From contig NC_132919.1 of NCBI RefSeq assembly GCF_047675955.1, forward strand, positions 69,234,816 to 69,298,815: DNA of 64,000 nucleotides, written 5' to 3'. Shown piece after piece: positions 25,601-40,600 of the stretch. Each line of letters opens with the position of its first letter. The stretch's first letter is position 1. A model generated the notes under the pieces. It was not told the DNA's origin, did no database searches, and worked only from the letters and a program-made list of their open reading frames with translations. Origin of the DNA: Chlorocebus sabaeus (lineage: Eukaryota; Chordata; Mammalia; Primates; Cercopithecidae). Both the position numbers and the translations under genes were made by a program.

Positions 25601-28600
25601 TGTGTGGGAGAGGGCAGAACTGACTTCTCATGTATTTTTAGATTGTTTGATATATATTTTTCTTAACTAAGCATACTTTTAAAAAATTATTATTATAAAA
25701 ACTATCAGCCGGGCGTGGTGGCTTACGCCTGTAATCCAGCACTTTGGGAGGCCGAGGCAGGCAGATCATGTGGTTAGGAGATCGAGACCATCCTGGCTAA
25801 CACGGTGAAATCCCATCTCTACTAAAAAATACAAAAAATTAGCCGGGCGTGCGGCGGGCACCTGTGGTCCCAGCTACTCAGGAGGCTGAAGCAGGAGAAT
25901 GGCATGAACCCAGGAGGCGGAGCTTGCAGTGAGCTGAGATCGTGCCACTGCACTCCAGCCTGGGCGACAGAGTGAGACTCTGTCTCAAAAAAACAAAAAA
26001 AAACTATCTCAGACTTGGCTTGGCACAATGGCTCACGCCTGTAATCCCAGCACCTTGGGAGGCTGAGGCAGGTGGATCACTTGAGGTCAGGAGTTCAAGA
26101 CCAGCCTGGCCAATATGGTAAAACCCCATCCCTACTACAAATACAAAAATTAGGCCAGGCACAGTGATTCACGCTTATAATCCCAGCACTTTGGGAGGCC
26201 GAGGTGGGAGGATCACTTGAGGTCAGGAGTTTGAGACCAGCCTGGCCAACATGGTGAAACCCTGTCTCTACTAAAAATACAAAAATTAGCCAGGTTCAGT
26301 GGCACATGCTTGTAATCCCAGCTACTTGGGAGGATGAGGCAGGAGAATTGCTTGAACCTGGGAGGCAGAGGTTGCAGTGAGCCAAGATCACGCCACTGCA
26401 CTCCAGCCTGGGCAAAAGAGCGAGACTCCGTCTCAAAAAAAATAAACGAAAATACAAAAATTAGTTAGGCATGATGGCACATGCCTGTAATCCCAGCTAC
26501 TCAGGAGGCTGAGGCAGGAGGATCACTTGAGCCTAGGAGGCGAAGGTTGCAGTGAGCTGAGATAGCACCATGGCACTTCAGCCTGGGTGACAGAGTGAGA
26601 CTCTGTCTGAAAAAAAAAAAAAAAAAAAAAAAATCTCAGACTCATGAGGTGGAGAGGAATTGAATATGCTAGGCAACAAGGAATCTAGATGCTTAGCATT
26701 CCTGTCTCATTTGAGGAGGGCTAATGCTATTTTTAACCATCATTTCCTGACACTTTCTCAGCTCCCAGAAGGACATATTACCCATGGACATTTCTTTTTT
26801 TGGTATCCTGGTTTGCTACAGGTGCCTTGTAGACCATTAGTGTTTCAAGGAAGGAGGATGGTCTTGTATTCCAGTATTTCACAAAAACAAATTCCTTCCA
26901 GCCTTCTGCATACCATTTGGAGATCATCAATTCTAGTATTCACTCCGGAAGCCATTTCCTTCCTCTCCTGTGGTGTCTCAGGACAGGGATAGAGTGAGGC
27001 TCGGAACCTGGAATGTAGGAACATCGAAGTTTCTTAACTTATCTAATATAAATAATCTCAGAAAGTAATCCTAATGTACCAGAAGGACCAAAACAGGATT
27101 AGGTCAGACCAATGTATTAAGTCAACACTATTTTTCTTTTTTTTTTTGAGACGGAGTTTCGCTGTATCACCCAGGCTGGAGTGAAGTGGCACAATCTCAG
27201 CTCACTGCAACCTCTGCCCCTGGGTTCCAGCAGTTCTCCTGCCTCAGCCTCCCGAGTACCTGGGATTATAGGCACCTGCCACCACACCTGGCTAATTTTT
27301 GTATTTTTACTAGAGATGGGGTTTCACCACATTGGCCAGGCTGGTCTCGAACTCCTGACCTTAAGCGATCCACCCACCTCGGCCTCCCAAAGTGCTGGGA
27401 TTACAGGCATAAGCCACCGCGTCCAGCCTAAGTCAACACTATTTATGTGAAACGACCTGCAGATGAAGCAATTATAACATCTGAACTATCTTGACATTCT
27501 CTGTAGCTATGAAATTCCCTTGAGATGAAAAAAAAAAAAAAAGTAAAGCAAATTATACTGTAAATTAACGGAGTAAGATGGCATGGAAAAAATTCTGTCC
27601 CTAGGCCAGGCGCAGTGGCTCACGCCTGTAATCCCAGCACTTTGGAAGGCTGAGGCAGGTGGATTGCTTGATTCTAGAAGTTCAAGACAAGCCTGAGCAA
27701 CACGGTGAAACCTCGTCTCCACAAAAAATACAAAAATTAGTTGGGCACAGTGGCACATGCCTGTAGTCCCAGTTACTCACAAGGTTGAGGTGGGAGAATC
27801 AACTAAGCTCAGGAAGTCAAGGCTACAGTGAGCTGTGCTCACGCCACTGCACTTTAGCCTGGGCAATGGAATGAGACCCTGCCTCAAAAAAAAAAAAAAA
27901 AAAAAGGCCAGGCACAGTGGCTTATGCCTGTAACACTAGCACTCTGAGAGCTGAGGTGGGCAGATCGCTTGACATGAGGAGTTTGAGACCAGCCTGGCCA
28001 ACATGGTGAAACCCCATCTTTACTAAAAATACAAAAATTAGCCAGACGTGGTGGCACACATCTGTAGTCCCAGCTACTTGGGAGGCTAAGGCAGGAGAAA
28101 TCGCCTGAACCCTGGAGGTGAAGGTTGCAGTGGGCTGTGATTGTGCCACTGCACTCCAGCCTGGATGGCAGCTCGAGACTCCATCTCAAAAAAAAAAAAT
28201 CTGTCCCTAAGGCAGAATTTCAGAAAATTGAAGGACATAACATCTATGCTAAGTACGGAGACTCACTGTCCCAGAATAATATGGCGTTTATAAACCATGA
28301 GTCCTTAAGAATTATTTTTCCCTAAGTTAAGGAAATTGTGGTTTTTTTTCAGTTTTTAGTTTTTTATAGACACGGGGTCTCACTAAGTTGGCCAGGCTGG
28401 TCTTCAAATCCTGGGGTCAAGCAATCCTCCTGCCTCGGCCTCCTAAAGTGTTGGGATTACAGGCATAAGCCATTGTTATCTGGCCACAACTGTGGTTCTG
28501 ATGGTATTTTTAAAAATGAATTTAGGGCCACGTGCAGTGGTTCACACCTGTAATCCCAGCACTTTGGGAGGCCGAGGTGGGTGGATCACCTGAGGTCAGG

Positions 28601-31600
28601 AGTTTGAGACCAGCCTGGCCAACATGGTGAAACCCCTTCTCTACTAAAATACAACAAAAAATTTGCCGGGTGTGGTAGCAGGTGCCTGTAATCTCAACTA
28701 CTCGGGAGGCTGGAGAATCACTTAAACCTGGGTGGCAGAAGTTGCAGTGCACCGAGATCACACCATTGCACTCCAGCCTGGGCATGGAGTGAGACTTGGT
28801 CAGAAAAAAGAAAAAGGAAAAAGAATTTAGTGGCTCACACCTCTAATCCCAGCACTTTGGGAGGTTGAGATAGGCAGATCCCTTGAGTCCAGGAGTTCCA
28901 GGCCAGCCTGAGCAACATGGCAAAACCCAGTCTCTACAAAGAATACAAAAAATTAGCCAGGTATGGTGGGCGCACGCCTGTAGTCCCAGCTACCCTAGAG
29001 GCTGAGGCAGGAGAATCCCCTGAGCCCAGGCAGTCAAGGCTGCAGTGAGCTGTGATCATACCACCGCACTCCAGCCTGGGTGACAGAGTGAGATCCCCCA
29101 TCTGAGCAACAAAAATAAAAATAAAAATGAATTCAGGTTATTTTGAATTGATTAAAATAGCCCCTAACATTATTAAAAGATAAATTCACTGTGTCGAGGT
29201 AGACTAAAAAGGATTTGTATTTCACTATTCTGAACTTTAAGACTCAACATTTGGGCAGCATGGCTGTGCCCTCCTGGTAGAGGCATGCCTCTCTTACCCT
29301 TCACAGATTTTCTTGACTCTGTTTTTCAGCTGATCGCCTTGGAAGAAAATGATAAACACAGACTTGTGCACGTAGTCACCCTAGGCCCCAGAATAAAAAA
29401 ACAAGAGTTCAGACTTCTGTATCTGGATGAAAATCTCTTAAATAACCAACTTTTTTGGTGATGTAAGAACAACAGGCATCCTTTAAGGACATGGCAATCC
29501 CGCACTTTAACCACTGCCCTCACTCCATTTCCTAAGCTTCACTACAACAACATCTACCCTATAACCTCTAATTCACAAAAATCTTTCTCTATTTGTTTTT
29601 TTGACTCAACCAGGAGCTTGAAGCTAAAATGATGCTCCTCTTAGCACTGTTTAGACTTATTTACCAATTCAACTTTAAATCTTATATTGCCTGAATGATA
29701 AAAGTATAGGAGAGAAAAGAGAAGGAAGCCATTTCTGTCTGTTCTGGGACTTAGAAATTCTTAGATAAAAGGGGCTGAATAACTACAAGGAACTGAGTCC
29801 CTGGGAAGAATGCTGATGTAGAATCCCATAATTCAAGCTAATCTGGACTTTATGGGGCAGGGAGGAAGGTAATCCATTCCAAATACCAAATTTATACCTG
29901 AAGTAAGATGCAAGGACTGGAAGGAAAGATCAGAAAAAAAGGTATATGGCGTGTTAACCAGGATTATCTCTGGTTGTCGGCATATTCTCATAGTCATACA
30001 CAGCATGTACAGCTTTTATAATAACAAACAAAACTTCAGAAGGATAAAAGGAGATAAGGAGTGAAGAAAATTAGGCTCAAGGGTCTGAAATCCCTAAATT
30101 CTCTAGGCTAAACTAGAACCCATTCTTTGTGCGGCCTGATCTGTTATAGATATCCAGGGTCCCCATTTTTGGATTTGTTGATAAAATAACCTTTCTGTTG
30201 CCAAGAGGAAACCTGACTGAATATTCCTGAGAAAAGTTCCTCATTAGTGTGACTGCAGATTACAATGTTTCCAGAACTCGAAGGCCTTCGGCAAGATTGT
30301 GAAACTATATCCCTAAGCCTGGGGTTCACCTGAAGTGTCACCACACTCTTTCATAGCACGGAGGATGAAAGCCCTTCAGCTGCACAGCCCACCCAATCTG
30401 AGAAATCTCACAGTTCAATCTCTCTTCTTAGGTAAAGACCCTAATTTAAGAAATTCACAAGATAATTCAAAACAGAAAAACTAACTTCAGGTTTCTAAAT
30501 AACACTCGTACAAAAGCAAAGTAAAATTTTTGCAGTACATTTATCTTTACCTGTACTCCCTGAAATCAGGACTCACCACACCTAAATGCAGGTTTAGATG
30601 ATAAACTCTGTCCCATTATGGCAAATGCCAAGATGTTAAACTGTTTCTACTTCCTGAAGTACTGGGTGTGGAAGATCATCCTATTTTGTGCAATATCTAT
30701 AAACTAAGTTTCTAATCCTTCCAACAAACAAACAAAAAAACTTTACCAAGTAAAATTTCATCAGCTTATTAAGACCAGTTTAGGAAATCTCTCCTTCTCT
30801 TTTTATACATGAATATTACCAAATTTGGGGCTGGGCAGGGTGACTCACGCCCATAATCCCAACACTTTGACAGGCCGAGGCAGGCGGATCACTTGGCGGA
30901 TCACTTGAGATCAGAAGCTCAAGATCAGCCTGGGCAACATGGTAAAACAGTCTCTACTGAAAATACAGAAAAAATCAGCCAGGCATCATGGCGCACGCCT
31001 GTAATCCCCAGCTATTTGGGAGGCTGAGACAGGAGAATTGCTTGAACCCAGGAAGCGGAGGTTGTGGTGAGCCGAGATCGCGCCACTGCACTCCAGCCTG
31101 GACAAAAGAGTGAGACTCTGCCTCAAAAAAAAAAAAAAAAAAACCAAATTTGGAACCAGATATCTTGCTTTAAAGTTAATTTTCACAAAAGACAAATAAG
31201 TGAAAATAAAAATTTCTAATCAGAATAACATCTACATGGGTAAACTTGAAAATATGTATATGTCATGTATACATCACACATTCCTACGTATCTATGACAG
31301 CAATTAACTTAGAGGAAGTACTTCAAATTCTCCAATTAGAGCAGAGATAAAGATAATGGCTCCTCTGTGGAAGCGCTGGATTCAGGTGGCCCCATGCTAC
31401 ATGACTGCTCTGGGCTCCCTTTACAAGACCTACTCCACAGGATGCAATCTCCTTGTCTTACAGTCACAGGATCCTCCAGGGGGTTCTCGATTTCAGCCTG
31501 TCGCAGGAACACATTTCCCCGGCATACCCGCCAAAGCATGCGCTCAAAAGTAGGGATGCGCTCCCGGTTAATGACACCAGCCACGAAGCTGTGGGGAGAA

Positions 31601-34600
31601 GAGGTAGATTGGAAATCTATTTCATGTCATGGGATGGAAGGTTTTAAGACAAGTCTTGTTCCCAGCCTCACTTATGAACCCAGCAGAGAGCTGACAGAGC
31701 AACTCAGGCATGAATCCAGAGCTGTAGGACTATCTCAACAGGCTCAGAGGAGGGCATATCCTGGTAGCAAGTGAATCCCCAGTCTCATTGCTCTTCTGAA
31801 CAGCAGAGATGAACATGGCCCCACTGAATACAGAAAGGTTGACATAGCACTTACCCAAGTCTTAAAGGCGTGCCTCTTCCCATCTCACTTGGCTCCAAGA
31901 GGGATGAGGACTCTTCCAACAGGTCTGGATCCGCCATCTGCTGATGATGCAATTCAGCCTGAATTCACAAATCAATTAATATCTAATGAAAATAGTTAGT
32001 GGCATGCAGGGAACGAGGAACCAGGAGACAGATTCAGAAAATAAGGATGAAAAAGAAAACAAACCACCAAAAGACAAGATATACCCATAAAAAGACAAGA
32101 AGAATAGGGGACGAAAACCAATAAAACAAATGTGAGGTAAAGAAAGCATAATTGCCCCAGTAAAGCATCTGGGGAAATGGTTTTAGAAATAAGGAATAAA
32201 AGAAAAAAACATTAAGTGATGGTGACATGTATAAATCTGTTACTTGGTGGAAGCCATTTTCTCTCCTATATTTCCCTGAATTAACCACGAAGGGCCAGGA
32301 AATACCTCTGCATGTAGATAGGAAGCTAAAATCTCTCTCCCTTCTGTGCAATAATGAAGACGCTCTGCAGATACTCTCAACATTTAATTTCTGGGTAGCT
32401 ACAAACTAGAATATTCCCTGTGTGAGAATGTGAAAGATAGAGGCTCTCTTTCCAAGGAAGAAGCAAGGCACTGCCACTGTCTTTGAATACTGTGTAGTCT
32501 GGAGAAAGACAGAAGGGGCAGCTCCAGATATCTACGTTTCCAGCCCCTTTAAAATTCAGAACATGAGAACTTTCAGCATGGTCACTTACAGAATGCTCCA
32601 AGCCATGGGATTTAAAGAGTATTTATGTCTTCGAAAGGATAAGAAGCACAATAGCTGGGCAAGCCTGTAAAAACATATCTGAATGTCCCATTTTCTGACT
32701 AGGAATCTTCTAAATAAGTTCACATAGGCTTTACAGTTGTAGGATTCTTGAGAACACAGCTCAAGAATCAAGTAAAGTGAAGGAAAAGCAACTGATAATA
32801 AACCAAACTAGAGCTCATGGGCTGGTGTAATTGGTAAGATTTAAAATGACTTCCACCATGACAGTTTATACAATGAAATGAAGAAGGATCTTCCCACACA
32901 CGGGTCTACGTTTCCTAGCCTCTCTCTACCCAACTCATCCTACCACCCTTTACTCCCATCAGAAAGAAGAAGCTGCTCCAAAAAACAAAACAAAACAAAA
33001 CAAAAACCAAGCCAATAATCTTCTCCTTTGCCTCATCGCCCCAACTCTAATATCCAGGCAATACTTGTTTGACCAAAAACTAGGAGTAAACCAGAACAAT
33101 CATCCTCTTCAAAAGCACAAGACAAAAAGTCAGAAGAGTTTTTGTCTATCATTTTCATTCCAAATTTCAATTTGATTCTACCTGTCAGCCACACTCTTAA
33201 AAAGCAGCACAGGGACCATCAGTTGATAAAGTCACGGGATCATAAACATAGCAAAAAGGGGGGAAAAACTGTGTATAAACCAGATGGTAAGTCTGAAGGC
33301 CTAAAAAATTGAAAGCATCATTTTGGGAAGTAAGGATCAACACCAGAAGTGCAGAGAAATACTGTCATGAGATTGGAAAAGTTTAAGATGAGATCATGGA
33401 GACACTGGTTACCACTTGCTGTTACATGGAAGTTGAGGGGGTTCTTTCAGTTTCTACTTGCAATCAAATCAGCTGACTGCAGGCAACTTGTTTTCAGGAT
33501 CCCGATGATTACAATATTTCAACTTGTTCTTGATTTATCCCTTGGCAAAAACCAGTGAGCCTGACTGCTACTCACAAGACTCCATCCTACTCGCCTGGAT
33601 GTCTCACAAGACATGGTTTAAGTCAACCCTAAATATCAGACTCAATGCAAACACATGTGCTCTAAAGTGGACAACTGATGGAAAAGCAAACAGTACTTAG
33701 CAACTAGACCACTTCAAAGACTCTATCTAGGACTCTCTGAGAATAAAAACAATAAAATTAAAATTCAACAGAAACTTGCAATAATATTTGAATTGCTAAT
33801 TTCACCATTTCATACTTAAGAATTCTGCCTTAGAGAGAAAAGTTACAAATTTTTAAATAAAATTGTGCCTGGTGAGAAACTAGGAAGACTAGAACCACCC
33901 ACTAACAGAAGGCCTTTAAAGCAATATCTAAAACCGCGTGGCTGAGAGTATTTAAATCTTAGAGCAGGGGTGTCTGATCTTTTGGCTTCCCTGGGCCACA
34001 CTGGAAGAAAAACTGTCTTGGGCCACACATAAAATACACTAACACTAATGATAACTAATGAGCTAAAAAAAAAAAAAAATTGCAAAAAAATCTCAAAATG
34101 TTTTGAGAAAGTTTATAAATCTGTGTTGGGCCACATTCAAAGCTGTCCTGGGCCACATGAGGCCTGAGGGCCATGGGTTGGACAAGCTTGTCTTGAGAGT
34201 ATCTGGGTCCTCTAATAACAACACTGTAAATATCCCTCTACATTACTTGCTATGCCCTCTGGTTTCTCCATTCAGATACTGAAAAACATGCCTTACAAAA
34301 AGGAAGCAGGAGAACTTCAGTTCTGTTTCTACAGCAATTAAGTATAAATAGCACATCCAGTTCAAGCTATGTCAATTACCAAGAACAAACAATTATTGCC
34401 ATCTACATCAAGAAAAAAAATTTTATTTCATTACTTAAGGTATTCACCCAGGCCCCAAAGGAAATGGCAGATGGGGAAAAAAAATAAAGAAAGCAGATGG
34501 ATGGAAAATTGAGAAGGAAAGGAAAGCAGGGATCTGCATGCCATTAACCATTACTTTTCCAGTCTTCTTTACGTTCTCATATGTTATGGTGCTTATGGTA

Positions 34601-37600
34601 AAAGATGCAGAGAAATCTCTCCAGCTCTTACAGTTCTTCATAAGCAAGAAGACTGAGAAAAGGATAATCATTAACAAGTCATTTTAAATGCCCTAGATAA
34701 GAAATGACTAAGTCAAATTTGTAATAATCTTTAATCATAAGACTATTCAATATGTTTATTTTTCCCCTTACACACACCTTGCCAATCATAACTCCTATGC
34801 CTAAATATAGAATCATTTTCTGATTTAGCCATTTCTGCTAACTCATTACTGTGAATCATTGATTGTAGTCACCAAATTATAAAAAATAAAGGTTTAAAAC
34901 TGGTAGTGTTTTAGGCCCTTTGCAAATATTATAATTTCAGACATAGAAGAAAATCTCATTAAAAATCCTAAGTTTCCAACATTTGAGGGTCCCAAGTGTC
35001 CTATGTTTTGCATTATTTGAAGTGCACTCGCATGTGCAGATGCAAAGTTGTGGCAGTGACACCTGAGCCTGCTGCTAGGCAGCAGCAGGGCAAGGTCTAT
35101 GGAAAGGAACCTGGCTGAGGCTGTGAATTAGTGCAAGAACAGGCAAGGCAGAGAGGTTCCTGCCAGGAGACTTCTTGCAATGCAGTGAGGCTGCTAGGAA
35201 TGAAAGGGGAATTGATGACAAAAGCAGCATGAGAACCTCTCATAGCCACGGCCTTGTGCTCTAGGTACTTCCAGAGATTGAAAAAAAAAAAAGTTTTGAA
35301 TAAAACAGGAGGGGGAGGCTGGGTGCGGTGGCTCACACCTGTAATCCCAGCACTTTGGGAGGACGAGGCGGTTAGATCACGAGGTCAGGAGTTCAAGACC
35401 AGCCTGGCCAATATGGTGAAACGCCCGTCTCTACTAAAACTACAAAAATTAGCTGGGCATGGTGGTGCACACCTATAGTCACAGCTGCTTGGGAGGCTGA
35501 GGCAGGAGAATCGCTTGAACCCGGGAGGCGGGGGTTGCAGCGAGCCAAGATCGCGCCATTGCACTCCAGCCTAGGTGACAGAGCAAGACTCTGTCTCAAA
35601 AAAAAAAAAAGGAGCGGAAAAACAGCCCAGCATGAATAGGGCACAAAGATCATGAAGAATTAGAGTCTGTCTTCTCAAAACAGGCATTTAGTGTTTAGAC
35701 TTATTATTCACAAAATAAAATTCCTAAATCCATAAATTATGATTTAAAATATCATTTTTCCAAGTCGTTCCTCTTATTTTCATTTTTACTAAGTTCTTTT
35801 CATTAGAAAATTAATAGTTTAAATAATTATTTCCCTTAAGGGAATCCATCTATCAGTCTTTATTCGGAATTTCTCCAAAAATGAACCATAATAGGAAGCT
35901 GGCTCTCATTCTTAAACTTAGGAGGTCTTGAAAGACATTTTCATATGAGATAGCAATATCTCAGCAGTAAACTAAAGAGTATATCAAAAGGGAAAAAAAT
36001 GGGGACAGGGAAGGTGAAAGAATTAAGCTCCAAATAATGCTAAAAAGTAGCTGAGCTCTGACTATAAGGCCAAGTTTACATCAGATCTGTGGGTAGCAGC
36101 TTGGACATGTTTAGCAAAGCGCACATCTGTGAGCATATGAAAGCATCATGTTCTGGGGTGCTTCTTAATATGACCGAATGATACATGCCTTGAACACGTC
36201 TTACTCATCTTGTGTCTCACAATGAGTAGGTGCTCATTACATGTTCAGTGAATTAGTGAACAAAAATACAATGTCTGGACAGTGAGCATACTGAAATTGC
36301 AGGTTCATTAAAAACACATGGCTTAAGTGGCGATGCTTATTGCAAAAGACCTTAAACACTTAAGAGTTAATCACACTGTTCCACACCCTCTAACGTGATG
36401 TCATTAGGGACTGGCAAAAGAAGTTACCACTAGACTCAAAATTCTCGACTCCATGAGCAAGCTAAATAAATATTAATACCTTCTGATTCTTGAAAGGACC
36501 AGGAAATTAAATTCATATGAGTTTTTCCCCTTTCCTTTGCCCCAGCAGATCCTTTTAATTAAATGGCTTCTCTGAGTCAAATCCTTAAATTAGTGAGGAA
36601 TGTATCACATCCTCAGCAGACTTTCTCTAGCCCAGCAGTTTTCAAACTAGCATGCCTCAGGATCACCTGGTAAATACAGACTGCTAGGCCTAACTCCCAC
36701 AGTTTCTGATTCAGTAGGTCTAGGGTGAAGACTGGTAATTCATACTTCTGACAAGATTACAGGTAAGTCTGCTGCTGTTGTTTGAAGAACTCCTGCTCCA
36801 ACCTAGAGAATTATGGATACTTAATCTCCCCTCAAAAGATAAAAATTTCTGAGATGAGGCAGTTAAAAACAAATTTTTTTTTTGAGATGGAGTCTTGCTC
36901 TGTCGCCCAGGCTGGAATGCAGTGGCATGATCTCAGCTCACTATAACCTCTGCTTCCTGGGTTCAAGCGATTCTCCTGCCTCAGCCTCATGAGTAGCTGG
37001 GATTATAGGCTCCCGCCACCATGCCTGGCTAATTTTTGTATTTTTAGTAGAAACAGGGTTTCACCATGTTAGTCAGGCTGGACTTGAACTCCTGACCTCC
37101 TGATCCACTGTTCAGCTTCCCAAAGTGTTGGGATTACAGGCGTGAGCCACCAAGCCCAGTCTAAAAACAATTTAAAAAAAATAAAAACTATAAATATAAA
37201 TTTAAAGTACAACTGAGAACACAGCAGATGCTAACTAAAATGGGCCCCTACCAGGTGCAGTGGCTCACACCTGTAATCTCAGCACTTTGGGAGACAGAGG
37301 TGGATGGATCACTTGAGGCTAGGAGTTCGAGACCAGCCTGGTCAACATGGTGAAACCCTGTCTCTACTGAAAATACAAAAATTCGCTGGGGGTGGTGGTA
37401 AGCACCTGTAATCCCAGCTACTTGGGAGGCTGAGGCAGGAGAATCACTTGAGCTTGGGAGGTGGAGGTTGCAGTGAGCTGAGATCACACCATTGTACTCC
37501 AGCCTGGGCTACACAGTGAGACTCTGTCTCAAAAAAAAGGGCCTCTAAATTTAAAAGCTTTGCCAAGTTTTCTTGTTGAGCAAAGGAATTAGAGAACTTT

Positions 37601-40600
37601 ATGAGAAGGCACATTGAACAGTGACTGTAACAATCCCTAAAGTGTCTAATATCATCAATCTGGTGGCAAAAACACCTGTCAAGAAGACAGTTACTGTACT
37701 TCAGGCCATCAGAAAAACCACATCCAAGTTGAAAGCTAAGACTCCTCCCCAGGCTGAATTAGGAGAAAGGAGCCTTCTGCAAGCCTTGCTCCAGATCCTT
37801 TCCATGGGGTCACCTCAGCACATTGTCACCTGGACTAAGTCACCTACATTTTTTTTTGAGACAGTCTTGCTCTGTCCCCCAGGCTGGAGTAAAGTAGCTT
37901 AATCTCGGCTCACTGCAACCTCTGCCTCCTGGGCTCAGGCAATCCCCTCACCTCAGCCTCCCGAGTAGCTGGAACTACAGGCGTGCACCACGATGCCTGC
38001 CTAATTTTTGCATTTTTTGTAGAGATGGGGTTTCACCACGTTGCCCAGGCTGATCTCGAACTCCTGGGCTCAAGTGATCTGCCCGCTTCACCCTCCCAAA
38101 GTACTGGGATTACAGGTATGAGCCACCATGCCCAACTTAGTCACCTACATTTTTTTTTTTTTTTTTTGAGATAAGAGTCTCGCTCTGTCACCCAGGCTGG
38201 AGTACAGTGGAGCGATCTCAGCTCATTGCAACAACCACCTCCCAGGTTCAAACGATATTCCTGCCTCAGCCTCCCGAGTAGCTGGGATTACAGGTGCCCA
38301 CCACCTCACCTGGTTAGTTTTTGTATTTTTAGTAAAGACCAGGTTTCACCATGTTGGCCAGGCTGATCTCGAACTCCTGACCTCAGGTGACCCACCTGCC
38401 TCGGTCGGCCTCCCAAAGTGCAGGGATTATAGGCATGAGCCACCATGCCCGGCCTCACCTACATATTTAACCCAAGAACTTATTAACATGTTTCCCTCTA
38501 AGGTAATGCATCTAAGTTTACATGATAACCCAGAAGTTTCAAACAAGCATCCTACCAATATTTTCCATACAATACATACAATGAAAAACTCTTGAAAAAT
38601 TAGTGTGATGTGTGCTATCTGAAGTACTGAAAAATGTGCTCGAAGGTTTATAAGCAAACATAGAGAATAAAATAAAAATTTGATGGCAAAAGGTTTGGTG
38701 ATTAAACCTTTGTTATAATTTTGTCTATAATCAAATGTTTGTTTCTTCAGCTTTGACCTTAAGCATATACTTACCTTATAAGTATAAATATAATGTAGAA
38801 ATTTATACTAACTACATTTATACAACTACTTCAGGGTTCCTTTCCTCATCTTGAAATGAAAAATTGAAGAAAATGTGAAAAAATGCAAAACCATGGCTGG
38901 TTGTGTACTGCATGAAAAATGGAACATAATCTCACATTTCTTTAACTAAAACAGGGTGCAAAAATGGCATTGCTTCCAAAATAGCAAATTAAAATAATTA
39001 CTGGAATAAAAATATGGCCCACTTGTGTGAGTGTAATATCAGCTGCTCAAATACTAAAAGAAACAATAGTCTGACCTCATCAAAAAATTGCTGAGTTTTG
39101 CGAAGTATAAATTTTAATTCAGTCAGTTCCAGGAAGTTTCTCTTCAGAGCTTCCTGGTTTGTGTTGATTTCCTTCAGTTCATTTTCAATCTTCTCAAAAT
39201 TGGCCTACAAGAAAAAAGAAAATAGATTAGGCTAAGCTCAATATGTTTGCTCTGAAAGACAATAAATGAATTCATCCCACATAACTGTCGTCAAGCTGAT
39301 AGTTCAAAGAGATCTTGGACTTGCCTAGCAAATACTGTGATTTTACTAGAGCAATTTTCTTTATGGAAATTTTTTTGCTTAAGATAATCTTTCCTGAACT
39401 GAGGCGGGTGGATCACTTGAGGCCAGGAGTTTGAGAGCAGCCTGACCAAAATGGTGAAACCACATCTCTACTACAAATACAAAATTAGTTAGGCAAGTTG
39501 GCGCATGCCTGTAGTCCCAGCTACTTGGGAGGCTGAGGCAGGAGAATCACTTGAACCCGGGAGGCGGAGGTTGCAGTAAGCCAAGATCACACCACTGTTC
39601 TTCAGCCTGGGTAACAAGAGCAGAACTCCATCTCATAAATAAATAAATAAATAAATAAATAAACTTTCCTGGCCAGGCACGGTGGCTCATGCCTGCAATC
39701 CCAGCACTTAGGGAGTCTGAGGCGGGTGGCTCATCTGAGGTCAGATTTCAAGACCAGCCTGGCCAACATGGCGAAACTCCGTCTCTACTAAAAATACAAA
39801 AAAAATTAGCTGGGCGCAGTGGTGCATGCCTGTAATCCCAGCTACTTGGGAGGCTGAGGCAGGAGAATGGCTTGAACCTGGCAGGCGGAGGTTGCAATGA
39901 GCCAAGATTGCACCACTGCACTCCAGCCTGGGTGAGAGAGCAAGACTCTCTCTGAAAAAAAAAAAAAAAAAAAAAAAATAGTATTTCCTTTCTAAGTCAC
40001 TGTGGAAGTAAAAAAAAAAAAAAAAAAGTCTTTCTTTGTTTACAGATTCTATTGTATACTTGGTAACTTTCTCAGGAGATTTCAGATGGATAAAATAATT
40101 ACTGAGAAGTCTACTGGCTGCCCATTTAGTCTGCAAGAATAACCAACTAGTAGATAGGCCAGGTATGGTAGCTCACACCTGTAATCCCAGTACTTTGGGA
40201 AGCTGAGGCAGGCAGATTGCTTGAGGTTAGGTGTTCGAGATCAAGCTGGCCAACATGGGAAAATCCCATCTCTACAAAAAATACAAAAAAATTAGCCAGG
40301 CATGTTGGCACACAGCTATCGTCTCAGCTACTCTGGAGGCTGAGGCACTAGAACTGATTGAGCCTGGGAGGCAGGAGTTGCAGTGAGCCAAGATGGGGTC
40401 ACTATACTCCAGCCTGGGTGACAGCTGTGTCTCAAAAATAAATAAAATAAAATAGTAGATAAATTAACTTACTCCAATAAGGTTTTGATAAACCAATAAA
40501 CATTTACTTAGTGGCATATAATACTGTTTCAGTGCTGTTTGTCACCATAAAAGAGGGGATAAAGAGGGGATTCACATGGTCTGGCCATAAAAAAAGAATA

